Program-made: the position numbers and the translations under genes | Notes under the pieces: generated by a model | The model's database searches: none | The model's input: the letters and a program-made list of their open reading frames with translations, nothing else | Told to the model about the DNA's origin: nothing | Part shown: positions 26,965 through 39,339 of the stretch, piece after piece | How positions within the stretch are numbered: position 1 is the first letter of the stretch | How the letters are laid out: the number at the start of each line of letters is the position of its first letter | From: Sipunculus nudus | Taxonomy: Eukaryota > Annelida > Sipuncula > Golfingiida > Sipunculidae | Assembly (NCBI GenBank): GCA_026874595.1 | Contig: CM049314.1 | Span: forward strand, 39,601,229-39,665,228 | DNA: 64,000 bases | Reading direction: 5' to 3'

Positions 26965-27890
26965 TAATGTAATTATCTGAGCTAGATGCATATAAAACTT
27001 TCGCCTCTTTTGACACTTCCGGATATTAAGTTTTCTCTATGAGACAGTTACGATTGTAAGTCTACCAGTATAGCGGCGTTTTGTTCTAATGAACCTGTAA
27101 CCTGGAGTGGCATGCTTTGTCGATAACACGGTAACTGTTAGATGAGTAAACGCAGTACACAGTCGCTTACAATAAACCAAAACCAATCTTGAGATATTTT
27201 TGTTCACTTTTTAACAACAACTGCCACATGCGGAAACTATTTCGTTATAACTCAGCATTGGTGAATCCTCTTGCAGGTTTGTTGATTTTTGCTTTAATGG
27301 CACTAAGATTGAAAATAACCCGATTTTCGAATACTAAGTGTATCATTATTCACAATAAATGATCTTGCTAGGCAGCTGAACTGTTACAAACTACGCATAG
27401 CTATACATATCTACACTGTCATAAGTCATGCATTTTCAACTCTAAATACCGAAACATTGTCTGTCCCGTTGCTGCAAAACACAGCAAAGAAAATATTTAA
27501 AACAACAATCTGTAACAATTGACATGAAGAATAACTTTTTGTATTACATGCATGCATCTCAGTTCAGTAAATGACGTGTGAATATACATTTTTGTAATAA
27601 AGACAAACACATTTTTCGCAAGAACGGTAATATCAATTTGCCCCAAACTTAATTTCACCCAAAGGTGTATGTACATATATTTTTTTCCTCGTGAGTTCAA
27701 TTCACCTCGGTGATGTTGTACATATAAGGTCAATTTAATTTCTATGCGAGTCTCATTCACATTGGTGATGTTGTGAATTAACAACTCGTCTTTACTCATT
27801 TCCGTTGAATACTCCTGGTCATTACTCATATAGTTGAATGTTCCGAGCATTCAATATATGTATAAATCATATACAGCGGTTAATGTATAT
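26965..27890. other. Intergenic stretch, no supported gene
   Basis: A 117-codon (-) frame at 27497-27850 has no recognisable motif or splice context. Nothing else stands out. Confidence 0.4.
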
Positions 27891-28786
27891 TAGGGCTGCG
27901 CGATATTATTTATATATCGGTATATCGCTATACTGTGATTCTCTTATTGTGTATCACGATACAGTGTAACGATATTTTTCGATATTTTGTTCTATGTGCC
28001 TTAAACTGATTTTTTTTTGTAGAAAAAAAGTTTCTTTTTAAAATTAATCTAATCTAATTTAGTTATAATTAACGACAGACTTAAAGTGAAAGCAACTGCC
28101 GTGGTTTTAGACGTTAAGTAAAAAATGTTCAAATAGCTGATTTACCATATAGATCAAAGTTCCGTCCCCAGATATATGCATGTCTGCTCGATGACTTATT
28201 AGTATATACGAGAAATATTTTAATACAAGAAAAAGCAAAAAAAGCTGCTGAACACGATTATAATTATAATTCATTCATTGGTATTCTTTCCTCACATTTT
28301 ATGATACCGGTAACTGCATTAAGGTCGAATGTCAAGCTAACAGTACTATTGTTTAGAAACGGCATAATCGCGATGTGGTATACACGGCTTTGATTGTACA
28401 CATCACCTATATCGCTCCTTGCTGAACCACAGTCCAGAATTCTCTAACTGACAAGTAATGTACACATGTGAGGCCTAACGAAAACTTTGATATCTTTGAT
28501 TAATGTCAACAACAAGTGAATACTTTACTAAGTACATTACGTAATAATATTGTCTAATATCGTGTTTGAAATAAACTGATCTGCATAAACTATTATTTTC
28601 TCATTATATTTAAAATGATAAAGGATGATTAACAATAATTATATTAATAAATTATATATATTATATAGAAACACACTCGGTTCCTCTAAATTTAATATAA
28701 TGAAAATATCACAATACGTACCGGAATACGTTGCCACATATCGCGATATATTGCAATACCAAATTTGTAGGCGATACCCAGCCCTA
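27891..28786. mobile_element. hAT-like non-autonomous element
   Basis: The left end reads TAGGGCTGCGCGATATT; the right end, opposite strand, reads TAGGGCTGGGTATCG. Both ends continue into cgatat-rich subterminal sequence, a common hAT MITE pattern. The body is about 900 bases with no transposase frame. Flanking duplications resemble tgtatat but are not exact, so insertion is old. Confidence 0.55.
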
Positions 28787-29919
28787 CTGTATATGTAATA
28801 AACTGGTTATCCGCATGCGGGGACCCGCATATATAGAAAGAATATGGAAAAAATACTCTTGTATGGAAAGAAACCCTTATGGCGAAGGATGTATACAACA
28901 AGACTTCAGGCTATATGTGTGTCGTAAAAGGGGCGCTTATAACCGCGGAGGTTAGAAAATAACTATACTACATCGACCCTCTTTCCTTCCCTGGGTTTTA
29001 ATTACTCACAAGATAAATGTACGTTATTTCTTTGAAACTACGAAACAGGATCTTTGATATAAGGACGCTTTGCACCTGTTTTACATAAAATGACATCGCT
29101 TGCATTAAATGCAGAACCCGCAGGGAGGTTTGGTAAAATTGTTTAACATGACTTTCCAAATATGTAGTAAACACTGGATTCACTTGTATAAAACGTGGCA
29201 CTAACATTTACTTGCATCTTTAACATACAGAGAAAGAATAACGTTTTAATTGATATAGTATGTGTTATGATATCAGGGCAGAATGTCACGCACCAGTTCC
29301 GATCAAAATGTAGTACTTAAACGGTTCCCGCGTCACCCATGGGGCATATTCGGGACGTTGTACCAGTTTCCAAAGATACTCAGGGCTGGGGGGGGGGGGG
29401 GGGGGGGTAGGGTTACATCGAGATGCAAGAGAAACCAGCTGAGCATGAATAAACATAGCCCACTGTCACAATTGACTTTACATCATCCTTTCCGGCCACA
29501 TCCTGTTTTCACGACATCTGTGTACACTGAAGACTATATACGCACCAGTGACTTATATAAAAATATTGTCCTTTTATGATGACCGTTGACTGGGAGTCAG
29601 GAGTACATACACCTGCCAAACTCTCATAAATTAAATGTATGGACATGCATGTAGATATTTTAAGGAAGGAAACATTATCTTCAATGGTTTTACCTTCATT
29701 TCTGTTCCGTTGGTTCACTTGATACCTTTCTGTAAGAGGCTATATCCAAAGTTCACCCTGGACCAGCCGACCCTTCCATTGATACCAGGTGTGTCATTAC
29801 CTGTAGCCGTCCACACCCAGGGTAAGGCTTGGACAGGTCTGATACTACAAAGCTTGGTACTCCCATAACTCTCCTACCGGTCAGGGCTCTATAACGATGT
29901 CGATATACGCTATCAACTA

Positions 29920-29920
<1 letters not shown>
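28787..29920. other. Intergenic stretch, no supported gene
   Basis: Contains a poly-G run (29390-29407). Short frames on both strands lack domains. Confidence 0.4.

Positions 29921-29979
<59 letters not shown>
29921..29979. repeat. (TA)n microsatellite
   Basis: About 29 TA units, ending directly at the left edge of the 158-bp TG..CA element. Confidence 0.95.
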
Positions 29980-29983
<4 letters not shown>

Positions 29984-30137
29984 ACGGGGTGACATAAAAG
30001 CGGACCGAACTGTCTCGCTAGCGAAATATGCTTTTTTAGCGAAGCGGTTGGGACGCCGGACTTGTGCGCCACCGACCTGATGGGTTCGACTCCCAGATCG
30101 GCCCAGGTTTTCCCCTCATTTATTTGTCTTCGTAACA
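29980..30137 (+). mobile_element. 158-bp TG..CA element with tRNA-like core
   Basis: The ends form a perfect 7-base inverted repeat, TGTTACG and CGTAACA, flanked on both sides by ATAT, which may be a 4-base target duplication though it lies in TA-rich DNA. That is the form of a short LTR. Inside is a pol III-type promoter: A box TAGCGAAGCGG (30037-30047) and a perfect B box GGTTCGACTCC (30083-30093), 46 bases apart, with a T-arm TGGG...CCCA. It is too degenerate elsewhere for a tRNA gene. It could be a solo LTR or miniature LTR element with pol III signals, or a SINE-like core captured in a TIR element. Confidence 0.55.
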
Positions 30138-30538
30138 ATATATTTATATATATATTTGTGTGTGCATTTGACATGTAAGCCAGCACACTCGTCCGTCGTT
30201 GATAAAGTTATGGGCGAATTCATGCACTGAAATAACCAATGAGAATCTACTGTTCGCACTGTTGTACTCTCCGACAATATAATACTATGCACCCAATAAT
30301 ACACCTGAAAATTGATTATCATGACCTTGCCAAGCAGGTGTATATCGTTCTGTGTGCAAATATATTTGATCCAAAGCTATCAAGGGGACTTCAGCGGAAC
30401 TAGTCTATTTATCCATTCCCAGCAAGTGCGAATTTTTACGTCAATAGGCGTTTATTTACGGTACGCTGCAATACATAACGTATCGATGATATATAATATA
30501 ATATATACGTACCTAATATACATAGAAATTATGATATA

Positions 30539-30539
<1 letters not shown>

Positions 30540-30585
<46 letters not shown>

Positions 30586-30603
30586 ATATATATATATATA
30601 TAT
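30540..30603. repeat. (TA)n microsatellite
   Basis: TA array interrupted once by tgg near 30581. Confidence 0.95.
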
Positions 30604-31673
30604 TATTATTACAATATATTATTTTTAACAACTGTTTTGGTATAGCTCTACCCAGGGAAAATGAAAATTGTATAATTTTGTAACTTCGGGGTAATCTAAT
30701 AGAAATCTTTCACTTAAAACACTTAATATTTTAATAAATCAATATCAAACAATTAATTTCATCAAATTCCATCTGTGCAGCCTCAACTGTAGTCAGTCAT
30801 GTACATGAACGTACGTAAATGCATCCGTATGCCGTCAGTTAATAAACGCCAATAAGTATTCCATCGCATCCATTGAGAGTCGTATCAACACTATAACACG
30901 GACGTCTTGCCACATACTATAGTTCAGTATTGACTTCACACATAATTCCGTGTGATGTACATTTATATTGCGTGATCATGAATGGTGCGAGCTCTCATAT
31001 ATAGAAACACAAAATGTCTGTTATAAAGTCATAAAGTTTTCTGATGATAAAGTAAATCTGTTACATTAATAACTTCGTGCACATCCCCACTGCCGGTACA
31101 GTTGTATAATAGGACACTTAAAATTAATTTGGAAATCTATACATGCTCTATATATGGTCAACTGACCAAGTGGCCGCATTACTAAAGATGTGCCAGAGTC
31201 AGGACATATATCTAACGCATATGTTTTCAATGAGCAGGCCATGGCCCAATTATGTCAGCATTTGAAGGATATTAAAAGAGATGTCATATACACTCGCTCC
31301 TGTATTAAAACTATGGCACTATGTCAGTGAGAAACAGCTGAAGCTCCCGGTGAGTCCATAAAGGTGACTTATACCCGTCATTCTGACATAGTATCACCCC
31401 AACGCCTTTTCAGCGGGTTATATTATCCGTATATCCGCGATAACTTAAGAGGGCTTGGATGGATTTTCACTTAACTCACCATAACTACTTATCAATAGAT
31501 TAACTCACCCCAGTTCGATTATAAGCAATATCCATGAATATTTAATGAGGTTAGAGGTCACAAGACATACGGCGGTGTTTTAATTATAAAATACGGAGCC
31601 TGCTTACTCATGCGTGCGCCGAGTCCTTGCAGGCCTCTTTGTCACCCGAGCGTGCCAACGCACTGTTAAAAGC
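30604..31673. other. Upstream region of LAPTM-like gene
   Basis: No exon supported. The part nearest the gene is less AT-rich and should contain its promoter. Confidence 0.4.
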
Positions 31674-31679
31674 TATAAA
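31674..31679 (+). promoter_or_regulatory. Possible TATA box of LAPTM-like gene
   Basis: TATAAA lies 141 bases before the chosen start codon. Transcription would begin near 31705, giving a 5' leader of about 110 bases. The motif alone is weak evidence in AT-rich DNA. Confidence 0.3.
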
Positions 31680-31814
31680 ACCTCATCCGGAGCTTCAGTT
31701 TGCCATCAGATGCAAGAAGATATACTCCGATAAGACCAGCCAGAGACGTGTGTACAACATCATTTACGGATACCAGTGTTTATACGGGATTTCTGTGTAC
31801 GAGCGGTTTTCAAG

Positions 31815-32287
31815 ATGCCTTTGTTCAGACGCTGTTGTTCCCGGTGGAGTCTGAAGTCTGGAGCTCTGGCCGTAGCGTCTTATTCCATAGTAAGTGTCTC
31901 AATTACTGCTCTATAATATAAAAGTGTATATAGGATAGATAGGTAATTTAAAAATTATGGGGTGCATTTTAAGGATATGTTCTTGATTATGCTTCAAGTA
32001 TTTATACACGAATTGTCACAGTATATATTATAATTACTGTGGTTGAAATAATATTCGCGGGGCTGAAATTTTGCGGTTCCTTAATTTTGAACGTTTCGCG
32101 AGGGTTTCTTTTTCACGAGTGCAGCAGAACCAATAAAGTATACACACGAGGCAGTATTTGTATTTATTATAAAACTAGAATAATTCCACAGTACCTCACT
32201 AATTACTTTTACAGTCATTATATTACGACTCGTTTCACAGTCGATATATCGCCTGTAATAACCGTATGTTTTGCAGTGATTAATGGA

Positions 32288-32357
<70 letters not shown>

Positions 32358-33744
32358 TTGTGTGTAGGTTCGTGTGTGTGTGGGGGGTGCGCATATGTAG
32401 GTGTGTATGTGTTACAATCAAACTGTGTAATCAAGTATTTCGTGACATGCCTATAAAGATATCAGGTGTTTCATGAAATGACTAAAATTTACAGCCATTG
32501 TTACATTATTTGCCTCAAGCGTTTTAGGCAAACGGTGGAATGGCTAGTTCTCAGTAGCATGTGCTTCATCACGGAAAATGACTGAAATCTTTAGAAATTT
32601 AACGGAATGGCCGAGTTCGCCTTGTAATATATATATATCGGAGGTGTTTAAGATACAGTATTTAGACAGTGTGCTCTGAGATTCACGTAAAGCACAATCT
32701 GCCATTGTAAAATCAATCTTTTTCTTCTCTCGTTTCAGATGGAGAGCATAGTATTTACAGGCCTGGTCCTATCCCGCCATCTGTCGATGAAAGACAGTAC
32801 TAAAATTATGGCAGGTGAGTTCAGAACGGTCACTAAAATACAAGATTACAATTATACAAATTGAAGGCTTTGGATACACAGTATACCTAATGCATAATGT
32901 TATTCATGGTCGTAGAATTGTCTTTCAGGTGGATCTTGTATAGATTATATGTTAAATATGTCCTAGAAAAACTTGCTCCGGTAACAAGACATACCTTGTT
33001 TACTGGGGCGCGGTGATGTCGAACTGCTTAAAATCAATGCTTTAACATCTGTATGGCGAATGTCATACTGGACCAACTGTCCACTCATGGGAATGCTATA
33101 TTTGATATATCTTTGAATGTTGTAAAAACATATTTGATTTGTGTCTCATCTAAATTTATCCCTTAAAATAAGATATATTTTTAAGTGTTTGAACATTTGT
33201 AATAAAAAAAAAATGGAAACTATATATTAGTATATTGGTATGTGTAATTCTTCGATTTATGAGTTTGACATCATTCATGTAGTTATTTATTAATTCATTA
33301 AAACGGTAAGCTGTTGAATTAATTTTTAAAGTAATACAATTATCAGTATGGGCAGAAAAAGTGGGTTTCTAATTCGCTATATTCGCGAAAGCGAAATTAT
33401 CGCGAAAATTAAACCGTCGTGAAAAATAGTCCCCATCATCGGAGGCAATTGTTATATTTTTCTTCCTCCAGAATACGAGATGATCACCTACTCCAGTCTC
33501 GCCACTTTCGCTGTTCTCACGATGTTTACGTTTCTACTTGTGGTCGGAATCATGAAGGTTGGTACAACATTATCATATTTTTAAGTATAAGTAGTAGTAT
33601 TGATGGCAGTAGTAGTAATAGTGGTAGTAGTAGTAGTAGTAGTAATAATTGAAGTAACAGAAGAATTAGTAGTATGAGAATATTATTTATAACAGTTGTA
33701 GTAGCATTGGTAGTAAAGTGATGGGGGTAATGATTGTATTTGCA

Positions 33745-33808
<64 letters not shown>

Positions 33809-33950
33809 GAAATGGTGGCTGTGTGAGTACCAGTAGCAGTTATGATGATGATAATGATAATTGTAGTAGTAGTAGCAGTAGTAGTGGTAGTAGTAGTAAT
33901 AATAAAAATAATAATTGTAGCTATTATTTTTATTGTCATTTTTATTGTTA

Positions 33951-33996
<46 letters not shown>

Positions 33997-34906
33997 GATT
34001 ATTGTTATTATTATAGTAATGATCATAACAATACTGGAAGTAAGAGCAAAGATATGACATATTCCTTATTATTATGCTTATAATGTACCCTTTTTTACAC
34101 TATATTTGAAATTGTTTTTTATAAGATAAACATAATTGTTATTAATAATAATGATATCATCAATAATTGGTGACTTTATCAGTCAGAAATAATCTTAGAT
34201 GCACTGTTAGGAACTGCCGTTAGCCTGTACTTCGAAAAACGTCTTCATCTGCTTTATGGGCTTATTAAAGCAAATTTCAATACGATTTAGTGGTTAAATG
34301 GCGCCAGGAAGATTCTGGGGATAGATCCGGTGGTTTAGTGTTGAAATCATTATCAATGGAAGGGGTGTAACACCGTGATAGGGCCCTACTCAACCGTCAT
34401 AAATACTTGTGATTCCATTATTATCGGAAGTAATGTTTGTAACAATGTCTTTCCTTACCTCCATTTACAGGATATGTTGATCCTTATGATGCCGTGGTTG
34501 ATACAGAGAGTCATCATATCTTTCTACTTCACGATTTGTGCAGCATCCCTGGTTTATCTGCAGATATACTACGTTAAGGTAGGTTTACTGACATTATATT
34601 ATCTTATGGACTCTTTACCTATGTGTTGCCTTTACTATTAATGACGGATCTATATGCCGTCATTACTGCGGGGGTGGGGTGGGGTGGGGCTTATAATACG
34701 TGACATATCCCCACCGAGCAAGGAGGGGGGGGGGGGGGGAGGGGGTCATCACCCGATCCACGATTAACATGAAATATGTGATTGATATGAAACTTATGAA
34801 TTACAAGAATGATAGATTTTGGTTCGTTTTTTCATTAAGGCATGATGGATGAGCATTGATAAATTAAGTTATGAATCATTTTTGTGAGCTCAGCCATACA
34901 TCATAC

Positions 34907-34972
<66 letters not shown>

Positions 34973-36865
34973 ATGTACTATAACAGGAGAAAAGGGCATT
35001 ATTATATTCACGGGTTTGTTAAAAACTTATGCCTCTGAATCACCCTTCCACTCTTGAAGATTAATCGACGCCGCTGACTTCTATACTGCCGGCCGAGCTG
35101 CAAACTGATATGAATATGTATTTTATAATGTAGCCCTAACGGTTAATGAGAAAACCACCTAGACAAAAATTCATGTGCACAGAAATACCCAAAATTAATA
35201 TCAGAGGGGAGCTACAACTTGAGTACGCATCATAAATGACTCAGCCGTGGTTAGTTTCAAGCGACAGTTTCACTGGTGATTTACATTCGTGTGGTTGATT
35301 TGGACTATCGTTACCGGTGATAGCATTATTTCTTCCCGTTTCATGATAATTCCTGTATAGTATTTTCCTGTTTCGCCTAGGGTACCTGTGACCGTATATC
35401 ATATTCATTTATTCTTGCAGGCGGTGGTTGTCTTGGATACGGTTTTGAGCTCTCTGTTCCTTTTCTCCGCTGTGTTTGGGGTAAGTAATCGTATTTTCAA
35501 TTACTTACATTATCTTCAGCATTAATGACTATATTTGTATCTTTAAATCTAATTCGTCCGTTGCAAGCGACCATGGATAGCAGGGTCACATAAGCTGACC
35601 ATGCTCGGGCCAGATTAGCCTGGCAAGAAAATAGATTGACAAGAAAGTGGTCATAGACCACAATTTCCTCCGCCACAATCCTAATCAAACTACATAGTAA
35701 GATAAAAAAATGGCTATCATGATGGTTCAGCTGCTCCCTTCACGGTTTAATTTTACATGGACAGGTATCCTTTGAATAAAAGCATATAATGGTGTTCCAG
35801 ATCACCTACAAAATATATTGGATTGCTTCTAACCCTGAACTAAATTTCTACAAATCTGTTTTAAGAATGTTGCGTGAAAGCGTACCCAGACAAACCAAGG
35901 GGTAAAGAAAAAACCTCTTGCTCCCTTGCGTTGTTAAATAAGAATTTTGGTTTTCATATAAGAAATTTATCACTGGATGGCTCTGTATAATTACCATGTT
36001 ACTGCCGTTAAAACGTTTGCTTATATTGATGGATAATTATTGACATTATTGTTTTGATTGTAGGTCTATACTATGCTTGTGGTTCTTTCCTACTATGAAA
36101 GAATCCGGGACGGAAAACAGCGAAGACAAAGGGTAAGTTTATATATGCTTTTTCGTGACGAATGATACATATAGATTTAGCTGATACTGTATACATATAT
36201 GCAATATATGCTCCATAATGGATTTTATTAGAGTAAGGGTTGATCCATAACAAATTTGTGGTCTGACGTCGACTTGCTGGATGCAATAATATTATAAACG
36301 TGGACTGAAGAAAATTTGATTTTAGTTAAATGATGAATTAATGACACATTTGGAAAATATGATTGTTTTTTCTATATAAGGGAACCGGGTTAGGAAAAAT
36401 ATTCTATGGCGAAATTTTCTTTTTTTCCAGATACACATGCGGTCTGTTATCAGAGACGTGATAGGAGCTATTGATAATATAACACCTGAAGATGGAGAGA
36501 GCCCATTATCAGACTCGGACCATGATATCCTTGCCGCCGCCCTGAACCCTACTTTGGCACCCCCTGATTACGAGGAGGAGCCCCCTCCATATGAAGAGAG
36601 TGACCCAAATCCTCAGCCAATCACATCTGAGGAAACTAGGTTAGGTGAAACAGATTCACTTCCGGGTTATACTGAAACCGTCGAAGGCCAAGCGACAGAC
36701 AGGGCTGCATCTGAAGACGAAGAATCAAGCATCGTCCCAAGTGAACCTTTCAGTATATCTAGAGCAGTGTTTGATAGACGATTTGTGACCACTGACCTGA
36801 GTAACAGTTTGTATGTTAGCAGAGACCCATCCTACGTTGCATTGCCAATTAATGCAATGAGCTGA
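31815..36865 (+). CDS. LAPTM4/5-like four-pass membrane protein
   Basis: Seven exons with agreeing phases: 31815-31889, 32739-32814, 33472-33557, 34471-34578, 35421-35480, 36064-36132, 36431-36865; 302 residues, against 233-262 for vertebrate LAPTM4A and LAPTM5. The order is a Cys-rich start (RRCCSRW), four hydrophobic helices (about 15-37, 57-78, 88-113, 116-146), a basic patch after helix 4 (RDGKQRRQR), then an acidic cytosolic tail with PPDY (202-205) and PPPY (209-212). PPxY motifs recruit NEDD4-family ubiquitin ligases; LAPTM proteins use them to reach the late endosome and lysosome. The helix spacing and MPWL before helix 3 resemble LAPTM, but the family call rests on architecture more than residue identity. 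The long Ser/Glu-rich tail after the PY pair is unusual. All introns are phase 0 except the second (phase 1). Confidence 0.75.
32290..32362. repeat. (TA)n(TG)n compound microsatellite, LAPTM-like intron 1
   Basis: About 22 TA units pass directly into about 11 TG units. Frames across it are artefacts. Confidence 0.95.
33573..34030. repeat. Trinucleotide-repeat cluster, LAPTM-like intron 3
   Basis: Runs of (AGT)n at 33590-33650, (AAT)n at 33746-33807, (AGT)n again near 33860-33900, and (TTA)n at 33950-33995. The AAT and TTA runs are reverse complements. Frames here read as poly-Asn, poly-Ile or poly-Tyr and are not genes. Confidence 0.95.
34910..34972. repeat. (TA)n microsatellite, LAPTM-like intron 4
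   Basis: About 30 TA units with one ttt interruption. A G-rich tract (34665-34745) lies upstream in the same intron. Confidence 0.95.
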
Positions 36866-37027
36866 TTAGGCAATATGTTTATAATGTCTACATTCTAGTC
36901 ATTCGAATTATGATCCCACAAATTTCACTCAGTGCTCAGATATGATGTGATTTTACCATTTTACGTTTTTTCTCTCCTTCACAATCAAAATTTTCCTTAA
37001 TGATGAATGATTGTATTTTATTTTTTG

Positions 37028-37089
37028 AATAAATATAAACAAACATTTTATTTTTGTATACCATTTCCATAATTGTAAGTTCAATAAAC
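37028..37089 (+). terminator. Polyadenylation signals of LAPTM-like gene
   Basis: AATAAA occurs at 37028-37033 and 37084-37089, 163 and 219 bases after the stop codon. Either could end the transcript. Confidence 0.5.
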
Positions 37090-38145
37090 TTATAGGTTTT
37101 AAATTGTAAAGCCGAACAAAAAATATCTCAAACTTGCACATTATATTATGCCAAAATCACGGCAAGTGCAGTACGTTTGTGTTTACGAAAGGCTTTCTGT
37201 TACAGCAAAAGAATAATGTGTTGTCACCATAAGTCCCCTGTATCGCTATTTCGTGTAATGGCTCTTTGCTTCATGGCGAGTGCCTCCTTTGACGGATTAC
37301 ACCTTCCTTTTCACAATCATGTTGCACAAAAGAAAATGACAAAAGAAACGCGGGCGTTGTCTTTACAACGTTCACAGAAGTTGAACCAAGGGCATTGGAC
37401 AAAGTGTTTTATAAGTACAAGAAGTTCATTTTGAGAATGGGTATTATTTTAAATGCTCAAAGTTATTATGTTTCATATTTATTATTTTATTAACACTTTC
37501 AACATGTGATTATATTTATTAACGTTAAGTTTTATACATATACGTATATTGTATTTTTATATAAATAAACCAGTCTAAAATATATCTTTGCCTTAATTAT
37601 AATTTATGTGATATTTGGTTGTGCATGTTATTGTAAGTATTCTTGAACAGTCTCCCCCTCTCCCCCTTTAGTTATTTGAATTCCAACATTCCATATTGAT
37701 TATCGAAATGAAAGAAATATTAGCCCTTATGAAATAATCAGTTATCAGTTAGGGATATAAATTTGTGAAATGACTCAAATAATATTAGTAAATGAACATC
37801 TGGACATTAAGAATTCGTGGCATGGCTCCATAAGTCACACATAGCACAATATTATACTTATCAAAGCGAATAAAATTTTATTCAACAGATCATTTTTCTT
37901 AATCTAAACAGTTAACAACTTATTTCTACTCTTCTTTATATCTTGTCGTTTGAAAACCACATTATTCACCAAAAAGATACGAAATGCCTCTCAGTAATAA
38001 AAGACATAATTGATGAGCGTTAAGATAAGCGGTACATTAAGCTGTAACTGCCCGCCTGTTTCCACCCTGGGTGGAGTATCACCTTATCTGGGTGATCATT
38101 AACCTGGTTACTGTATGGGGGTCAGTGACCTTTTCCCCTCTCCAG
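37090..38145. other. Intergenic stretch after LAPTM-like gene
   Basis: No supported gene. AATAAA also occurs near 37563. Upstream exons of the doubtful gene at 38146 may lie here but I could not find one. Confidence 0.4.
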
Positions 38146-38545
38146 CACACACGTGGTGAAGGCCAGTCGGGTTTGGGCTTACAGCTGATGCAGAAGAGTT
38201 GGTTTGCTGATTCAGAGCGCCATCTTCTGTACTTCCAGGAGTCAGCCTTGACAACCTTGGTATGTGCTTTATTCCTTGTACTTAAGACCATATGCAGTTT
38301 GATAATTGTTAAAGTTTTAGTTGTGTTTATAACCCTATATATTTGTTGTGGTTCTTTGAATTACCCAGCCAGATAGAAAAAACGAAAATCCTGTCCTCAG
38401 AATTAGAAATCCCCTACAAAGCTTTAAGGTAAGCGTTACTTTTTTTGGTATTAACTAGATGTTTCGTTACTCTTTTTCGTGTTGGCTCTCGCCTCAATCA
38501 CCTCCTCCAGTTTACAAGTGTAGAATGTATTACATAGCTCAGCCA
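38146..38545 (+). CDS. Possible three-exon gene 3' end, unidentified
   Basis: Three candidate exons join in phase 0: 38146-38259 (38 codons, after ccctctccag, before GTATGT), 38369-38428 (20 codons, after ttacccag, before GTAAGC), and a terminal piece from 38519 after cctcctccag, reading FTSVECIT then TAG. The joined peptide contains QKSWFADSERHLLYFQESAL and LPDRKNENPVLRIRNPLQSF. I do not recognise the family. Splice sites are good and phases agree, but no start exon was found and the pieces are short. It could be chance or a relic of a gene. Confidence 0.3.
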
Positions 38546-39339
38546 GGAGACAATTGTGTCTACATACCCCCCCCCCCCCCCCCGGAGGAATTTGTATAAT
38601 TTGAATTCGGAAGTAGGTAGAACGGTACCGAACAAAGCCTTAGCACAGCCCATAGGAAATAATGCTTCACGAACTGGGAGTTGCTGGCAGTGGTGACATC
38701 CGTTTAAGCACTTCCTCATGTATTTCTGGGGACGAACATTTCTGATCAGGGCGGACTATGTCTCTACAGTCGCTACCGAACTGCAAGGAACCAGAGGGCA
38801 AAATTGAAGTTAGTCAGGTAGATTTGCGTACTAGGTACATACGACTTCATAATTCATCACCATCACTGGGCAGACTAACCAAATCGATGCAATGGTTAAG
38901 GCTTTATAATTCCTCCTTTATGCTAAATGTGTTCTCGGTAGTCAAATATTGACAGAGACATCAAACTTGCTTTTCCTGTGGCGCAACGCTTAGAAAGGGT
39001 ACAGCCACCTCGCGGCAAATCATATAACTATTTTACTGCTCGCTGACCGACACATTTCATCGACTGTTAACTGTTAACAGTTAAGAACCAATGGTTGTTG
39101 GACGGTCAGCTCCACACATCACCTCCTCGCTGATCTAAGGTCATTTCAAGTGACTTCAGCTCTTACTGCGGCCTCTACAAGAAGTTAGCGATATTCTTCC
39201 AGTCCTCGCCTTTTGTGCGCTACTAATTAGGTGGTAATATCTCGATTTAAATGGGCTCAATAAAACAGGCCCTCCGCATGTTTAGTTCGATGGCTATTCA
39301 GTGAGAATTTCGTTTTCTGATTCCTAAAAACATGAAGTG
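38546..39339. other. Intergenic stretch, no supported gene
   Basis: Holds a C16 run (38568-38583) and nothing I can name. Confidence 0.4.
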